NCBI RefSeq assembly: GCF_030068615.1
Contig: NZ_JASJOC010000006.1
Span: forward strand, 1-64,000
DNA from: Halostagnicola sp. A-GB9-2
Lineage (GTDB): Archaea > Halobacteriota > Halobacteria > Halobacteriales > Natrialbaceae
DNA length: 64,000 nucleotides
Direction of reading: 5' to 3'
Below are positions 43,005 through 51,669 of this stretch, piece after piece. A program made the translations under genes and the position numbers. Under the pieces are notes generated by a model that saw only the letters and a list, made by a program, of their open reading frames with translations, searched no databases and was not told where the DNA came from. Within the stretch, counting starts at the first letter, position 1. Every line of letters begins with the position of its first letter.

Positions 43005-43386
43005 CGGTATCACCGGTAGTGGTGTATCCGCCGTGGCGGCCGCTGTATCGAATTCGATTTTCGGCCTGGAGTTCTTCGAGTGTCTCCTCGAGTCGGTCTT
43101 CGATGTTGTCACTTACTGCCTCGAGGAGTTCGTCCCACGAATACGTGTCAGAAGAAAGTAGTTTGAGCACCCGTGTTTCGAGGCCGTTACCCCTAGGGTT
43201 AGGGCCGCCAGAACGGGGTTCCTCGATCGGGGAATCGAACCCCTTTCGACCGGCTTGAACCATCGTTCGAATGAATTCGCTCTGGCTCATTCCGAGCTCT
43301 TCAGCGTGGGATTTCCACTCGTCTTTCTGGTACTCGGGAACGTACGTCTTCACAGATTTCCGAGTTGTTTCGGGCGACTCCGCCAT
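42994..43386 (-). CDS. DUF5805-like ribbon-helix-helix protein
   Basis: About 130 residues. The N-terminal 45 residues look like a ribbon-helix-helix or antidote-type DNA-binding segment (KSVKTYVPEYQKDEWKSH, ELGMSQSEFIRTMVQAG). A winged-helix-like C-terminal part follows (YSWDELLEAVSDNIEDRLEE and NRIRYSGRHGGY). The DUF5805 name is from recall. Its end overlaps the recombinase start by 11 bases, so the two are probably made together and may act together. Start at ATG 43386; an alternative ATG is ten codons upstream. Confidence 0.8.
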   Translation of the reverse strand: MAESPETTRKSVKTYVPEYQKDEWKSHAEELGMSQSEFIRTMVQAGRKGFDSPIEEPRSGGPNPRGNGLETRVLKLLSSDTYSWDELLEAVSDNIEDRLEETLEELQAENRIRYSGRHGGYTTTGDTDGD

Positions 43387-45140
43387 ACTGAACGCATTCG
43401 ATTCCCGGACCTTCAATCCACCCCATATTTTGAGCTAAGTGATCTTATCTCGAATCTCATGACTCTATAGGCGCCAAATATAGTCCTAGAGCTTAAGATA
43501 CAATTGCTCCGAAACACCACAATTTGAGATAAAATTCGAGCGCTGCAGCACTGACTTCGCTCAAAAACAGTGAGTCCCAAATCGAGGGGTCGCACATACC
43601 ATCTCACTTATGCTGTTCGTTCCGCCATCATTCCAGCACTGAAAAAGGTAAATAAATATCGCCAAAACGCAGTTGTGGTGAGTATTTCTCCCGATCTTTC
43701 CGAACGACTCGGGGTGCTAGTGAACGCGTCTAATCTACGTGTTGATCGATCTCGAGAATCGCCCACTGTGGATCCCTCCAGTCAGTCCCGTCCATCGATC
43801 TGAATCGATAGATCGGGTGTTCGGTTTTCTCGACATCTTCGTAGTCATTGCTCACTGTATACGAGTGCGTTTCGGGTGGATAGATCAGTATGAGGGGTCA
43901 AAACCGGCTGGTTTGAGCGGAACACAGCGTCAAAAACGACGATGGGTCCGTAAACGTGGCCAACAACAAAGCGTCTTCACAGGACACTCAGGGGCTGTTA
44001 GAACGACTACAGACGTGTCGTTCCGTCGGTCGAGATCAGTTCCTGATGAGTTTCGGAGAGTGCTATCCTCGGTCAGGTATTCGCTTTGGAAAAAACCGGG
44101 ACTCGAGTCGCAGCTATCGCTTTCGACTCGACGACTGTTTGTCGTCGATTCCAAACGAACACCGAATACTGTCGGTCCCAAGAACGAGTTTGGATGCGGA
44201 GTGAATTGGGTGGCATTGTTCCGTTTGCAGTTCAGACTCGAGTCTCGGGCGAATTGAATACATGGTGCGCTATCGAGAGCGGTGTTAGGTCACTCCGCGT
44301 GCGTTCCCCCCTGGATTCGCCACCCCAGAACCCGACTCGAGCCGTTTTCACAGACAGTCGAGGGAATTTCCCGACCCTAGGCCGGCTCGAAAATCCAACT
44401 GTGGCTTCGAACGTTGACTATACGCAAGCGATAGAAACACATCTGGGAGGTGCGGTTGAATCGTATGAGACCAACGGTATCCCATAGCCTGCGAGCGGCC
44501 GCTTTATATCCGTAAGTAGGGAGTCTGTGTCTCCTGTCTCTACTCGAGCATGAACAGGAGTCTACGGGAAAGGGCTGGTTCGGAAATTTTCGACCTTCCG
44601 TGAGTGAGCGAATCGGACCTAGACGCGGCCATAGTTTCTGCGAGGTCAGCAGGACTTCCCCCGCCAGACTGTCCAATGTCCGTGAAACCGCTGAATTCGC
44701 TTGATGACCAGCGAACACCGCTTGCTTGACACCGAGTCGACTTCACCAGCTGATCAACTTATTCTCCGCTTGTCTTTGTAGGTAGTTCGTTCGATGCGGG
44801 TACCACCGGACGACTGCCGTGTTCGGAGTTGGTCGATTCGAGTCTCGAGTCTGAATTCGGTTCAGCGAGGGTGATTCATAGAGCGAACTATCGGATGACC
44901 GGTCTCGTTCCTCAACCGTCGTTGCTTAGTTGGGAACTCTACCTGTGTAGTTAGTATTGGTTATTGTTGCCACACCCGTTACGACTGGGTAATGACACTA
45001 TGTCTACGGTCGCTGTCGGACAGATAAATCCTATATCGCTATACCGAAGAGAGGGTGGCTCGAGGATGATGGTCCATCCATTCTCATCCCCATCGCACAG
45101 AACAAATCGTTTTGACCCTGGAACCGAATTCTGGGGATAG
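43387..45140. other. 1.75 kb gap with no convincing gene
   Basis: Open frames here (for example 43739-44257 plus, 44086-44487 plus, 44377-44718 minus) have no recognisable domain, poor haloarchaeal composition (many Ser and Arg, few Asp/Glu) and overlap each other in several frames. The GC content is lower than in neighbouring genes. The part next to 43387 should contain the promoter of the DUF5805-like gene and the part from about 45010 that of the amidohydrolase. A decayed gene or insertion remnant is likely, but I find no identifiable fragment. Confidence 0.6.
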
Positions 45141-46469
45141 ATGCTACTCTCCGGAACAGTTATCGCCGACTCGAGGTCCGTACTCGACGACGGCGCACTC
45201 GTCGTCGAAGGATCCGAGATCGCGGCGGTCGGCGACCGATCCGAAATTCGCGATCGGTATCCGGATCTCGAAGAACACGAACACGATATTCTAGCGCCGG
45301 GGCTCGTCGGCGGACACATCCATTCGGTGCAGAGTTTGGGGCGGGGAATCGCCGACGACTCTGAGCTCCTCGAGTGGCTATTCGAGTATGTCCTCCCCAT
45401 GGAGGCGTCGCTATCGGGCGACGAGATGGAAATCGCGGCGACACTCGGCTACCTCGAGATGATCGAGAGCGGGACGACGACCTGTATCGACCACTTATCG
45501 GTAAACCACGCCGACAGGGCGTTCGAAGCCGCCGGCGAAAGCGGAATCCGCGGCGTGCTCGGGAAAGTGATGATGGACCAGCGCTCACCCGAGGGGCTTC
45601 TCGAGGAAACCGAAGAAGCGCTCGCCGAATCCGAACGGCTAATTCAGCGGTACCACGGCTCGTTCGAGGACCGAATCCGATACGCGGTAACCCCCCGCTT
45701 TGCAGTCTCGTGTACAGAGGAGTGTCTTCGGGGGGCTCGAGAGCTCGCTGACGCCTACGACGGTGTTCGAATTCACACGCACGCGAGCGAGAACCGAGGT
45801 GAGATCGAAACCGTCGAATCTGACAACGACATGCGAAACATCGAATGGTTAGACGAGGTCGGACTCACCGGCGAGGATGTCGTGCTCGCCCACTGCGTCT
45901 GGACGAACGAACGCGAACGGGAGATCCTCGCCGAGACGGGAACCCACGTCACCTACTGTCCGTCCTCGAACATGAAACTCGCGAGCGGCGTCGCGCCGAT
46001 TATGGACTATCTCGAGCGCGGGATTCCGGTTGCCCTCGGAAACGACGGTCCGCCGTGTAACAATACGCTCGACCCGTTCACGGAGATGCGACAGGCGAGC
46101 CTGCTCCAGAAAGTCGACCGACTCGATCCGGTTGCGATCCCCGCAGAGGAAATATTCGAAATGGCGACGATAACCGGCGCAGAGGCGGCCGGTTTCGATA
46201 AACTCGGCGAGCTCCGCCCTGGATGGCGTGCGGATATCATCGGCATCGATACCGACAAAACGCGTGCGACGCCGTTACACGATCCGATCTCACACCTCGT
46301 CTTTGGAGCCCACGGTGACGACGTCGAGTTCACCATGGTCGACGGCGACGTGCTCGTCGAGAACGGTGAAGTCCGTTCGCTCGATGCACAGGAAGTTCGC
46401 GAGGAAGCGTCTGAAATCGCACTCGACCTCGAAGCGTACCGAGAGCAGACCGACGACGCGCGTCCTTGA
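45141..46469 (+). CDS. Amidohydrolase / cytosine-guanine-MTA type deaminase
   Basis: A 442-residue metal-dependent hydrolase of the TrzN/SsnA/MtaD group. The metal HxH is in PGLVGGHIHSVQSLGRG near residue 57, another His in VRIHTHASENRG near residue 213, AHC near residue 251 and the catalytic Asp in ALGNDGPPCNNTLDP near residue 305. The group deaminates or dechlorinates amino-heterocycles such as guanine, adenosine derivatives or S-adenosylhomocysteine. It faces RidA, a nucleobase permease and a purine phosphoribosyltransferase across an inserted IS, which supports a purine or related substrate. Its stop codon is supplied by that IS (see finding). Confidence 0.85.
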   Translation: MLLSGTVIADSRSVLDDGALVVEGSEIAAVGDRSEIRDRYPDLEEHEHDILAPGLVGGHIHSVQSLGRGIADDSELLEWLFEYVLPMEASLSGDEMEIAATLGYLEMIESGTTTCIDHLSVNHADRAFEAAGESGIRGVLGKVMMDQRSPEGLLEETEEALAESERLIQRYHGSFEDRIRYAVTPRFAVSCTEECLRGARELADAYDGVRIHTHASENRGEIETVESDNDMRNIEWLDEVGLTGEDVVLAHCVWTNEREREILAETGTHVTYCPSSNMKLASGVAPIMDYLERGIPVALGNDGPPCNNTLDPFTEMRQASLLQKVDRLDPVAIPAEEIFEMATITGAEAAGFDKLGELRPGWRADIIGIDTDKTRATPLHDPISHLVFGAHGDDVEFTMVDGDVLVENGEVRSLDAQEVREEASEIALDLEAYREQTDDARP

Positions 46470-46475
46470 CATCCT

Positions 46476-46495
46476 CCTCGCCGTGAACGGCGAGG
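46476..46495 (-). repeat. Right-end hairpin of the IS (3' of tnpB)
   Basis: A perfect 8-base-pair stem with a TGAA loop (plus-strand view), a few bases before the TCAA end. In IS200/IS605 elements subterminal hairpins are recognised by TnpA. In TnpB systems this end also forms the 3' part of the guide RNA, so the stem could belong to the transcript as well. Confidence 0.75.
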
Positions 46496-46513
46496 ATTCC
46501 TCTCGTGGGAGTC

Positions 46514-47853
46514 TCAGTCGTTCCGAGCCTTCCCGAGAGCGATATTCCCACTCGGTGTGGTACTCTGGTTTGTGTATGCCTCGTTGGCCATTGTCTCCAC
46601 GACGGAGGGCGGGCTATGGTGATCCTGCCATTCGTGATTGTTCCACTTGAGGTACACAGGCCGTGCCATCGACCTGACTTCGTTGTTCTGCTGTCTGAGG
46701 AACGACTCCGACGCTGTGAGATCAGCGTGTCCCTCGAATCCGCACGGACACGTCAACGTGTCCGCAAGCCGAACCGTCTCTTCGCGTTCACCACACTCTG
46801 GGCACGTCTGACTCGTCCATGCCTCTGACTCCTCCTTGACTGAGATACCGTATTCTTCACACACGCATTCAAGTCGATTGATGAACCGTCGGTACGCCCA
46901 GAAGTTGTGTGTCTTCTCGTTCACGCGAGCAGACCAATGCGTCGATAAGACGCCCGTGATATCGCCAACGTACAGTATGGATACATCGTCTTCGTGTAGG
47001 CGTTCCACGAGATCACGGACGAGCGCATCCTGTACGTGATCTCGGCGATTTGTACGCTTGCGATATAACCGGTCGATGCGGTTACTGGTCTTTCGCTGAT
47101 TTTCGAGGAGTGACTGATAGTACGCGATTTCTTCGGTGGTTTCGCGGAACCGTTCGAATTCATCGCGCCCATCGTACAGGTATTGTGAGCCAGTTGTCGT
47201 GGTGCAAGCGACGAGGTTGTTCGCGCCGACATCCAAGGCGGCCTCTTCGGAGGTCAGTGGTGAATCCAATCGAGAATCGTCGATAGTGATTGGTTGGAAA
47301 GCCCTGAACGTGTCTGCAAGTTCGTCGTACACGAGTTCTAACCGGCCTTGCTCACCGCTCCACTTCGGATCACCGGTCACTTCAAGTCGGAGGCGATCTC
47401 GGTGTCCGAACCCGTATTCGTCTTTGAGATCGGACCCGATCGGCACTTCGAGCCGGGAGCGTTCCCCAATTTCGATGGTGTACTGGTCGTTACGAACGTA
47501 CGTACGGAGCACACGCCCGTCTCCTTCGTTCCCCCAGTACCCGGGCGGACTAGGTTTCTCATCGAGCTTTCCCTCGTGGTACTTCTCGTTGAGCGAAAGG
47601 AACGACCGCCAGGCTTCGGTGTTCTTCCGGATAAGTTGCTGAGCAACGGAACTGCTAGAACACCTTTGTATTTGCCTTCGAGTGTTCCGGTGTCGACATC
47701 CCAGACACTGTCAGTGTTGTCTGAGAGGAACGCTTGACGGCGAGCGTAGTTGGTTTCGTTCCAAAGACTCGCAGATGCATCCAACCATCGAACGAACACC
47801 TCGCACTCCTTCTCGGAGCGAGGCCGAACGTTGAATCGGTTGGATCGCTTCAT
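46514..47853 (-). pseudogene. tnpB: Frameshifted TnpB-like RNA-guided nuclease (IS1341)
   Basis: A TnpB broken by a frameshift. The N-terminal part (MKRSNRFNVRPRSEKECEV, SLWNETNYARRQAFL) is in one frame from 47853 to about 47655. It continues in another frame ([20 protein letters not shown]) to the main 332-residue frame ending at 46514. RuvC-I Asp is in [12 protein letters not shown]; the zinc ribbon is CPECG and CPCG; and RuvC-III is [13 protein letters not shown]. At RuvC-II, where TnpB proteins have Glu, I read [11 protein letters not shown], a glycine. Such proteins cut DNA next to the target motif with an RNA guide. Here the frameshift alone should abolish the full product. Confidence 0.85.
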
Positions 47854-47954
47854 CACCTATCGTTACGATTCAAGTGTTTGTAAAACTACGGGATTGCGTT
47901 GGAGACTCGGCCTTGCTATCGAACACGAATTGTTCAAAAGTTGCCAGATTCATC

Positions 47955-48019
47955 CCGCCGTGAACGGAGAGGGACCTTCGGTCCCTCAAGCAGTCGGGCG
48001 TAGCCCGACGACGGCGAGG
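47955..48019 (-). repeat. Left-end hairpins of the IS
   Basis: Two perfect adjacent stems at the 5' end (tnpB orientation): GAGGGACC/GGTCCCTC with a 3-base loop at 47969-47987, and GTCGGGC/GCCCGAC with a 3-base loop at 47993-48009. They are framed by CCGCCGTGAACGG (47955-47967) and ACGGCGAGG (48011-48019), which resemble the right-end hairpin arms. This is the subterminal structure expected in IS200/IS605 elements. Confidence 0.75.
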
Positions 48020-48047
48020 CTTTCTCCTTGCTTCTCCGTAATTGAAT

Positions 48048-48428
48048 TCAGTCGTTCGTCGCGATCACTTCGATTTCTATGCCGACGCCTTTCGGTAGGT
48101 TTGCCACTTCGAACGCGCTCCGAGCCGGCGGCTCGTCGTCGAAAAAGTCCGCGTACGCCTCGTTCATCTCGTCGAACGCGTCGATGTCCTCGAGAAGAAC
48201 GGTGACTTTGAGAACGTCGCTCATCTCGAGGCCTTCCTCGGCTAAGACTGCCTCGACGTTGGTGAGACTTTGGTCGGTCTGGACGGCGATCGGTTCGTCA
48301 TCAAGCAGTTCACCCGACGGGGTCAGGGGAATCTGTCCTGCCGTAAAGACCAGGTCACCGTTCGTGGTCGCCTGACTGTACGCGCCGACGGCCGCCGGTG
48401 CGTCGTCCGTACTGATAATTCGTTTCAT
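48048..48428 (-). CDS. ridA: RidA family 2-iminobutanoate/2-iminopropanoate deaminase
   Basis: A 126-residue RidA/YER057c/UK114 protein. The signature is SQATTNGDLVFTAGQIPLTPSGE near residues 18-40, and the catalytic Arg is in PPARSAFEVANLPKGVGIEIEVIA near residues 100-123. RidA hydrolyses reactive enamine/imine intermediates released by PLP enzymes. Deaminase-type neighbours are frequent. Before the IS inserted, it would have ended about 8 bases from the amidohydrolase stop, tail to tail. Confidence 0.94.
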   Translation of the reverse strand: MKRIISTDDAPAAVGAYSQATTNGDLVFTAGQIPLTPSGELLDDEPIAVQTDQSLTNVEAVLAEEGLEMSDVLKVTVLLEDIDAFDEMNEAYADFFDDEPPARSAFEVANLPKGVGIEIEVIATND

Positions 48429-48508
48429 GAGTAGCTGTTACCGTCTAATCGCTTAAATATTGGTGAGCACTGTCACCCGAGGGTGAACGTTACTTCCACC
48501 CAGCTCGG

Positions 48509-49891
48509 TCAGTCGTCGCCAGTGGATGGGGCGTCATTTGCTGGGCCAACAGAATCGCTTGGCTCGTCGAACAACGGACTCGAGTCGCCCGGCACGAACG
48601 TGTTCAAAAGCAACGCGGAGAGTCCGGTCATGATGACTGCCTCGCCGAAGAACGTCTGTGCTCCCTGTGGAAGCCCCTGCAGTGCTTCGGGGACGACCGC
48701 GACGCCGAGGCCGAGACCCAGGGCAGTCGAAATGATGACCATATTCCGGCGGTTCATTTGTACGTTTAAGAACAGCAATCGCATTCCGCTCGCAGCGACC
48801 ATGCCGACCATGACGAGAACGGCACCGCCGAACACCGCGTCCGGAATCGTCGTAACGACGGCTCCAGCGATCGGGCTCAGTCCCATGATCGTCAGAAAAA
48901 TACCGCTGACCCCGACGACGTGTCTGCTCATGATGCCGGTGAAATTGACAATTCCGACGTTCTGGGAGAACGAGGTTACTGGGAACGAGCTAAATATCGC
49001 ACCGATCGAACTCATGAGGCCGTCCGCGAAGATGCCACCGCGGAACTCCTCTTCGTCGGGATTGCGTCCCTCCGCAGCGGTGATTCCGGACATGTCACCG
49101 ACCGTCTCCATCGCGGAAACGAGAAACAGGAACGCAAACGTGACGATCGCGACCGGATCGAAGGCGTAGCCGAACTCTCCAGGCGTCGGGATCTCGAACA
49201 ACCCTGCATTGGCGATCGGACTGAAGTCGACGACCCCGACCGCGATTGCGACGAGGTAGCCGACGAGGATTCCGATGAAGACGCTCAAGATGCGCGCCAT
49301 TCCCTCGAGGAAGAGGTTAAACAACACGGCGATCAGCAAGACGAGACCAGCGAGGCCGAGGTTCTGTACGGAGCCAAAGTCCGCTGCAGTCGGATCTCCA
49401 CCCGCGGAGTACTCCATCCCCGTCGGGATGAGATAGAGTCCGATGATGATCACGATCAGCCCCGTTACCAGCGGCGGGAAAAACGGCTCGATGCGCCTGA
49501 ACTGCCAGCCAATCAATCCTTCGACGAGAATTCCGGTGACCAGTATCGCTCCGAAGACAGCCGCCAACCCCTGTTGACTTCCGATTGCACTAGCCGCTCC
49601 GAGGAACGTAAAGCTCGTTCCCATGACGATCGGGAGTTTGGCGCCGACCGGTCCGATCGTGTACGCCTGTATAATCGTCGCGAGTCCAGAAAACAGCAGG
49701 ACCATCTGGACGAGATACCCCGTATCCGCGGCCCCCAGACCGACTTCGCCTGCAACGAGGAACGCGACCGCGGTCGACGGGACGATCATCACCAGGACGT
49801 GTTGAATTCCGAGCGGAATCGCCTCCGACAACGGTGGTTTTTCGTCGAGTTCGTACGCGAGGTCTATTTTCCCATCCCTCTCCTCAGACAT
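48509..49891 (-). CDS. NCS2 nucleobase:cation symporter (xanthine/uracil permease family)
   Basis: About 460 residues and 14 membrane spans. The start (GIQHVLVMIVPSTAVAFLVAGE) and the diagnostic helix ETVGDMSGITAAEGRNP near residue 280, with FSSFPVTSFSQNVGIVNFTG near residue 317, are NCS2 hallmarks. Within NCS2 the UraA and UacT/XanQ branches cannot be separated by eye. It most likely imports a purine or uracil, which the divergently encoded phosphoribosyltransferase could convert to a nucleotide. Start is the ATG at 49891; the longer frame to 49924 adds 11 residues without family match. Confidence 0.9.
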   Translation of the reverse strand: MSEERDGKIDLAYELDEKPPLSEAIPLGIQHVLVMIVPSTAVAFLVAGEVGLGAADTGYLVQMVLLFSGLATIIQAYTIGPVGAKLPIVMGTSFTFLGAASAIGSQQGLAAVFGAILVTGILVEGLIGWQFRRIEPFFPPLVTGLIVIIIGLYLIPTGMEYSAGGDPTAADFGSVQNLGLAGLVLLIAVLFNLFLEGMARILSVFIGILVGYLVAIAVGVVDFSPIANAGLFEIPTPGEFGYAFDPVAIVTFAFLFLVSAMETVGDMSGITAAEGRNPDEEEFRGGIFADGLMSSIGAIFSSFPVTSFSQNVGIVNFTGIMSRHVVGVSGIFLTIMGLSPIAGAVVTTIPDAVFGGAVLVMVGMVAASGMRLLFLNVQMNRRNMVIISTALGLGLGVAVVPEALQGLPQGAQTFFGEAVIMTGLSALLLNTFVPGDSSPLFDEPSDSVGPANDAPSTGDD

Positions 49892-50037
49892 GAAGTGTTG
49901 TCTTTCACCTCTCAAATTCGGCATTTATATGTTCTCCTCTCGAGGAACGGCGCGGCTCTCCGATCGAAGCGTCGTCTCCCCACTGAGGGACCAAGAGCCA
50001 ATCAATAGCTTTTATTTGCGCCACAAGAAGTATCAGC

Positions 50038-50634
50038 ATGGAGAAACTGGAGCGATCGGTTCACGACGCGCCGATCATCGAGAAGGACGACTACGAGTAC
50101 CTCGTCCATCCGATCAGCAACTGCGTCCCAGTGCTCGAGCCCAGCCTGCTTCGAGAAGTGGTCACTCGGATCGTCCGCGCCGCAGAACTCGAGAACGTCG
50201 ACAAAATCGTCACCCCGGCCGCGATGGGGATTCACATCTCGACCGCCGTCTCGCTGGCGACTGATATTCCGCTCGTCGTTATTCGCAAACGCGAGTACGG
50301 TCTCGAGGGTGAAGTCTCGCTCACACAGGAGACGGGCTACTCGGAGAGCGAGATGTACATCAACGATGTCGACGAGGGCGACAACGTCCTCTTGCTCGAT
50401 GACATGCTCAGCACCGGCGGGACGCTCCGAGCGATCACCGAAGCGCTCGAGTCCATCGGTGCGAACATCGTCGATATCGTCGTTGCGATGCGGAAGGTCG
50501 ACGGCGGCGATGCGATGGTCGACAGCGAGTACGACGTCGCGTCGTTGCTCGATATCGTCGTTCGCGACGGCGAAGTCACGATAATACGCGATGAGGAAGA
50601 ACGTCAACTTGTCGACGACCAACCCGCGACGTAA
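50038..50634 (+). CDS. hpt: Hypoxanthine/guanine phosphoribosyltransferase
   Basis: A 198-residue type I PRTase. The PRPP-binding loop is [17 protein letters not shown] near residue 118; [31 protein letters not shown] is an APRT-like core, written here as two parts. This haloarchaeal group is treated as Hpt for purine base salvage. It is divergent from the NCS2 permease, 146 bases away, so uptake and salvage are next to one another. AT-rich bases at 50000-50030 hold its promoter. Which base it takes (guanine, hypoxanthine or adenine) cannot be proven from sequence. Confidence 0.88.
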   Translation: MEKLERSVHDAPIIEKDDYEYLVHPISNCVPVLEPSLLREVVTRIVRAAELENVDKIVTPAAMGIHISTAVSLATDIPLVVIRKREYGLEGEVSLTQETGYSESEMYINDVDEGDNVLLLDDMLSTGGTLRAITEALESIGANIVDIVVAMRKVDGGDAMVDSEYDVASLLDIVVRDGEVTIIRDEEERQLVDDQPAT

Positions 50635-50684
50635 CGAACGGGGTCCTGTCGGTTCCGACGTGCAGTCTGGCTCGAGTTGTGTCG

Positions 50685-51614
50685 TTACTCGCCGAGACCG
50701 ACCGCGAGTTCGGTTTCCGTGTCGCCGTCCGCTAACAGTGAGCGAACGCCAGCGATAGTCTCGTCCGCTTCAACGGTATTTTCCATCAGTACCGTCTCGC
50801 TCGGAAACAGCTGTTCGCCGAGCAAGAGGCCGTGCTCTCGAGCGGTCGAGCCGGTAACCGTCAGGTAGACGCCGACGCCGGCGTCGGCAATGGCCGCTTC
50901 CTCTTCGATCGTCGGATCCGGATGCTCGAAGCGGATGCCTTCAAGCGCTTCTGTGCCGAGAACGGCCTGGACCAGCCGTTCGTACCGCGGTACGATACAT
51001 AGCGGTCCGGTGTACTCCTCGAGGAACGCTCGGTCGATCGATTCGGACGACGGCGTCGCGTCCGGGGTCGCCATCAACGTGTGATAGACGGTATCCCCCA
51101 GACCGGTGACGACTTGCACGTCGGTGTCCGACGGATCGATTCGGGCGTTGATATCCGCGATGCGCTGTAGCGGGTCCGCACGCAGTTCGACGACCTCCTC
51201 GAGGACGAGGTCGGCGCTGTCGAATCCCAGCGCGAATTCGTGGGTTCGAAGCGCGCGAAACGGTTCCTCTCGACCGACGAGTTGTACCGACGTTCCGGAC
51301 GGAACGCCGTCGACTCCCTCGAGCGGGATGGTGACGCTATCGAAGACGATCCGACGCGGTTTCCCCGCGCGGTCGTCGCGCAAGAGGGTATACTCGGGTT
51401 CGGTTGGGTCGCCGACGGTACTGTAGTCTGCGAGACGATGGTACACGTCGCGGTCGCACGAAAGGGTGTCTTTCGTGAGCGCTTTCTCGTGACGAAGCGT
51501 CGAACTGACGTCGTCCGCGAGATCGTCGACTCCCAGTCGGGTCGCTAGCCGATCCAGTACTGACTCGAGTGGTCGTCCTTTTCGAGGAATCGCGATCGGG
51601 ATCGTCTCGCCCAT
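50685..51614 (-). CDS. HisG-like protein of unknown function
   Basis: About 309 residues. The N-terminus, ETIPIAIPRKGRPLESVLD, echoes the start of ATP phosphoribosyltransferase (HisG: ...VPNKGRL...). RTHEFALGFDSADLV and LEEVVELRADPLQRI resemble the HisG strand-helix around its specificity region. The PRPP-binding Gly-Thr-rich loop of HisG is not evident, and a HisG regulatory domain is not obvious either. It could be a diverged PRTase-fold or type-II binding-fold protein. It is the neighbour of hpt on the opposite strand. Alternative starts exist at 51629. Confidence 0.5.
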   Translation of the reverse strand: MGETIPIAIPRKGRPLESVLDRLATRLGVDDLADDVSSTLRHEKALTKDTLSCDRDVYHRLADYSTVGDPTEPEYTLLRDDRAGKPRRIVFDSVTIPLEGVDGVPSGTSVQLVGREEPFRALRTHEFALGFDSADLVLEEVVELRADPLQRIADINARIDPSDTDVQVVTGLGDTVYHTLMATPDATPSSESIDRAFLEEYTGPLCIVPRYERLVQAVLGTEALEGIRFEHPDPTIEEEAAIADAGVGVYLTVTGSTAREHGLLLGEQLFPSETVLMENTVEADETIAGVRSLLADGDTETELAVGLGE

Positions 51615-51669
51615 TGGCCCAAAATCCACAACCGAGCAGTAAACGAGTTGCGTTTTGTCGCTCCGGGAG

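Larger units (their letters stand above)
46466..48037 (-). mobile_element. IS1341-type (IS200/IS605 family, tnpB-only) insertion sequence
   Basis: A 1.57 kb element carrying only a tnpB gene, with no tnpA. Its ends carry hairpins instead of terminal inverted repeats: 46476-46495 (CCTCGCCG-TGAA-CGGCGAGG) at the tnpB 3' side, and two at the 5' side (47969-47987 and 47993-48009). On the minus strand the 5' flank reads TTAC (plus GTAA at 48038-48041) and the 3' end reads TCAA (plus TTGA at 46466-46469), matching the cleavage tetramers of the IS608 group. No target duplication is expected for this family, and none is seen. Confidence 0.83.

Noticed and set aside
43739-44257. 172-codon plus-strand frame in the gene-poor region
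   Set aside because: Ser/Arg-rich, not acidic, overlaps other frames and shows no domain. Not enough to call a gene.
46466-48037. Idea that the element is a complete IS200/IS605 with tnpA
   Set aside because: Only tnpB-type sequence is present; there is no Y1 transposase frame, so it is tnpB-only and depends on help for movement.
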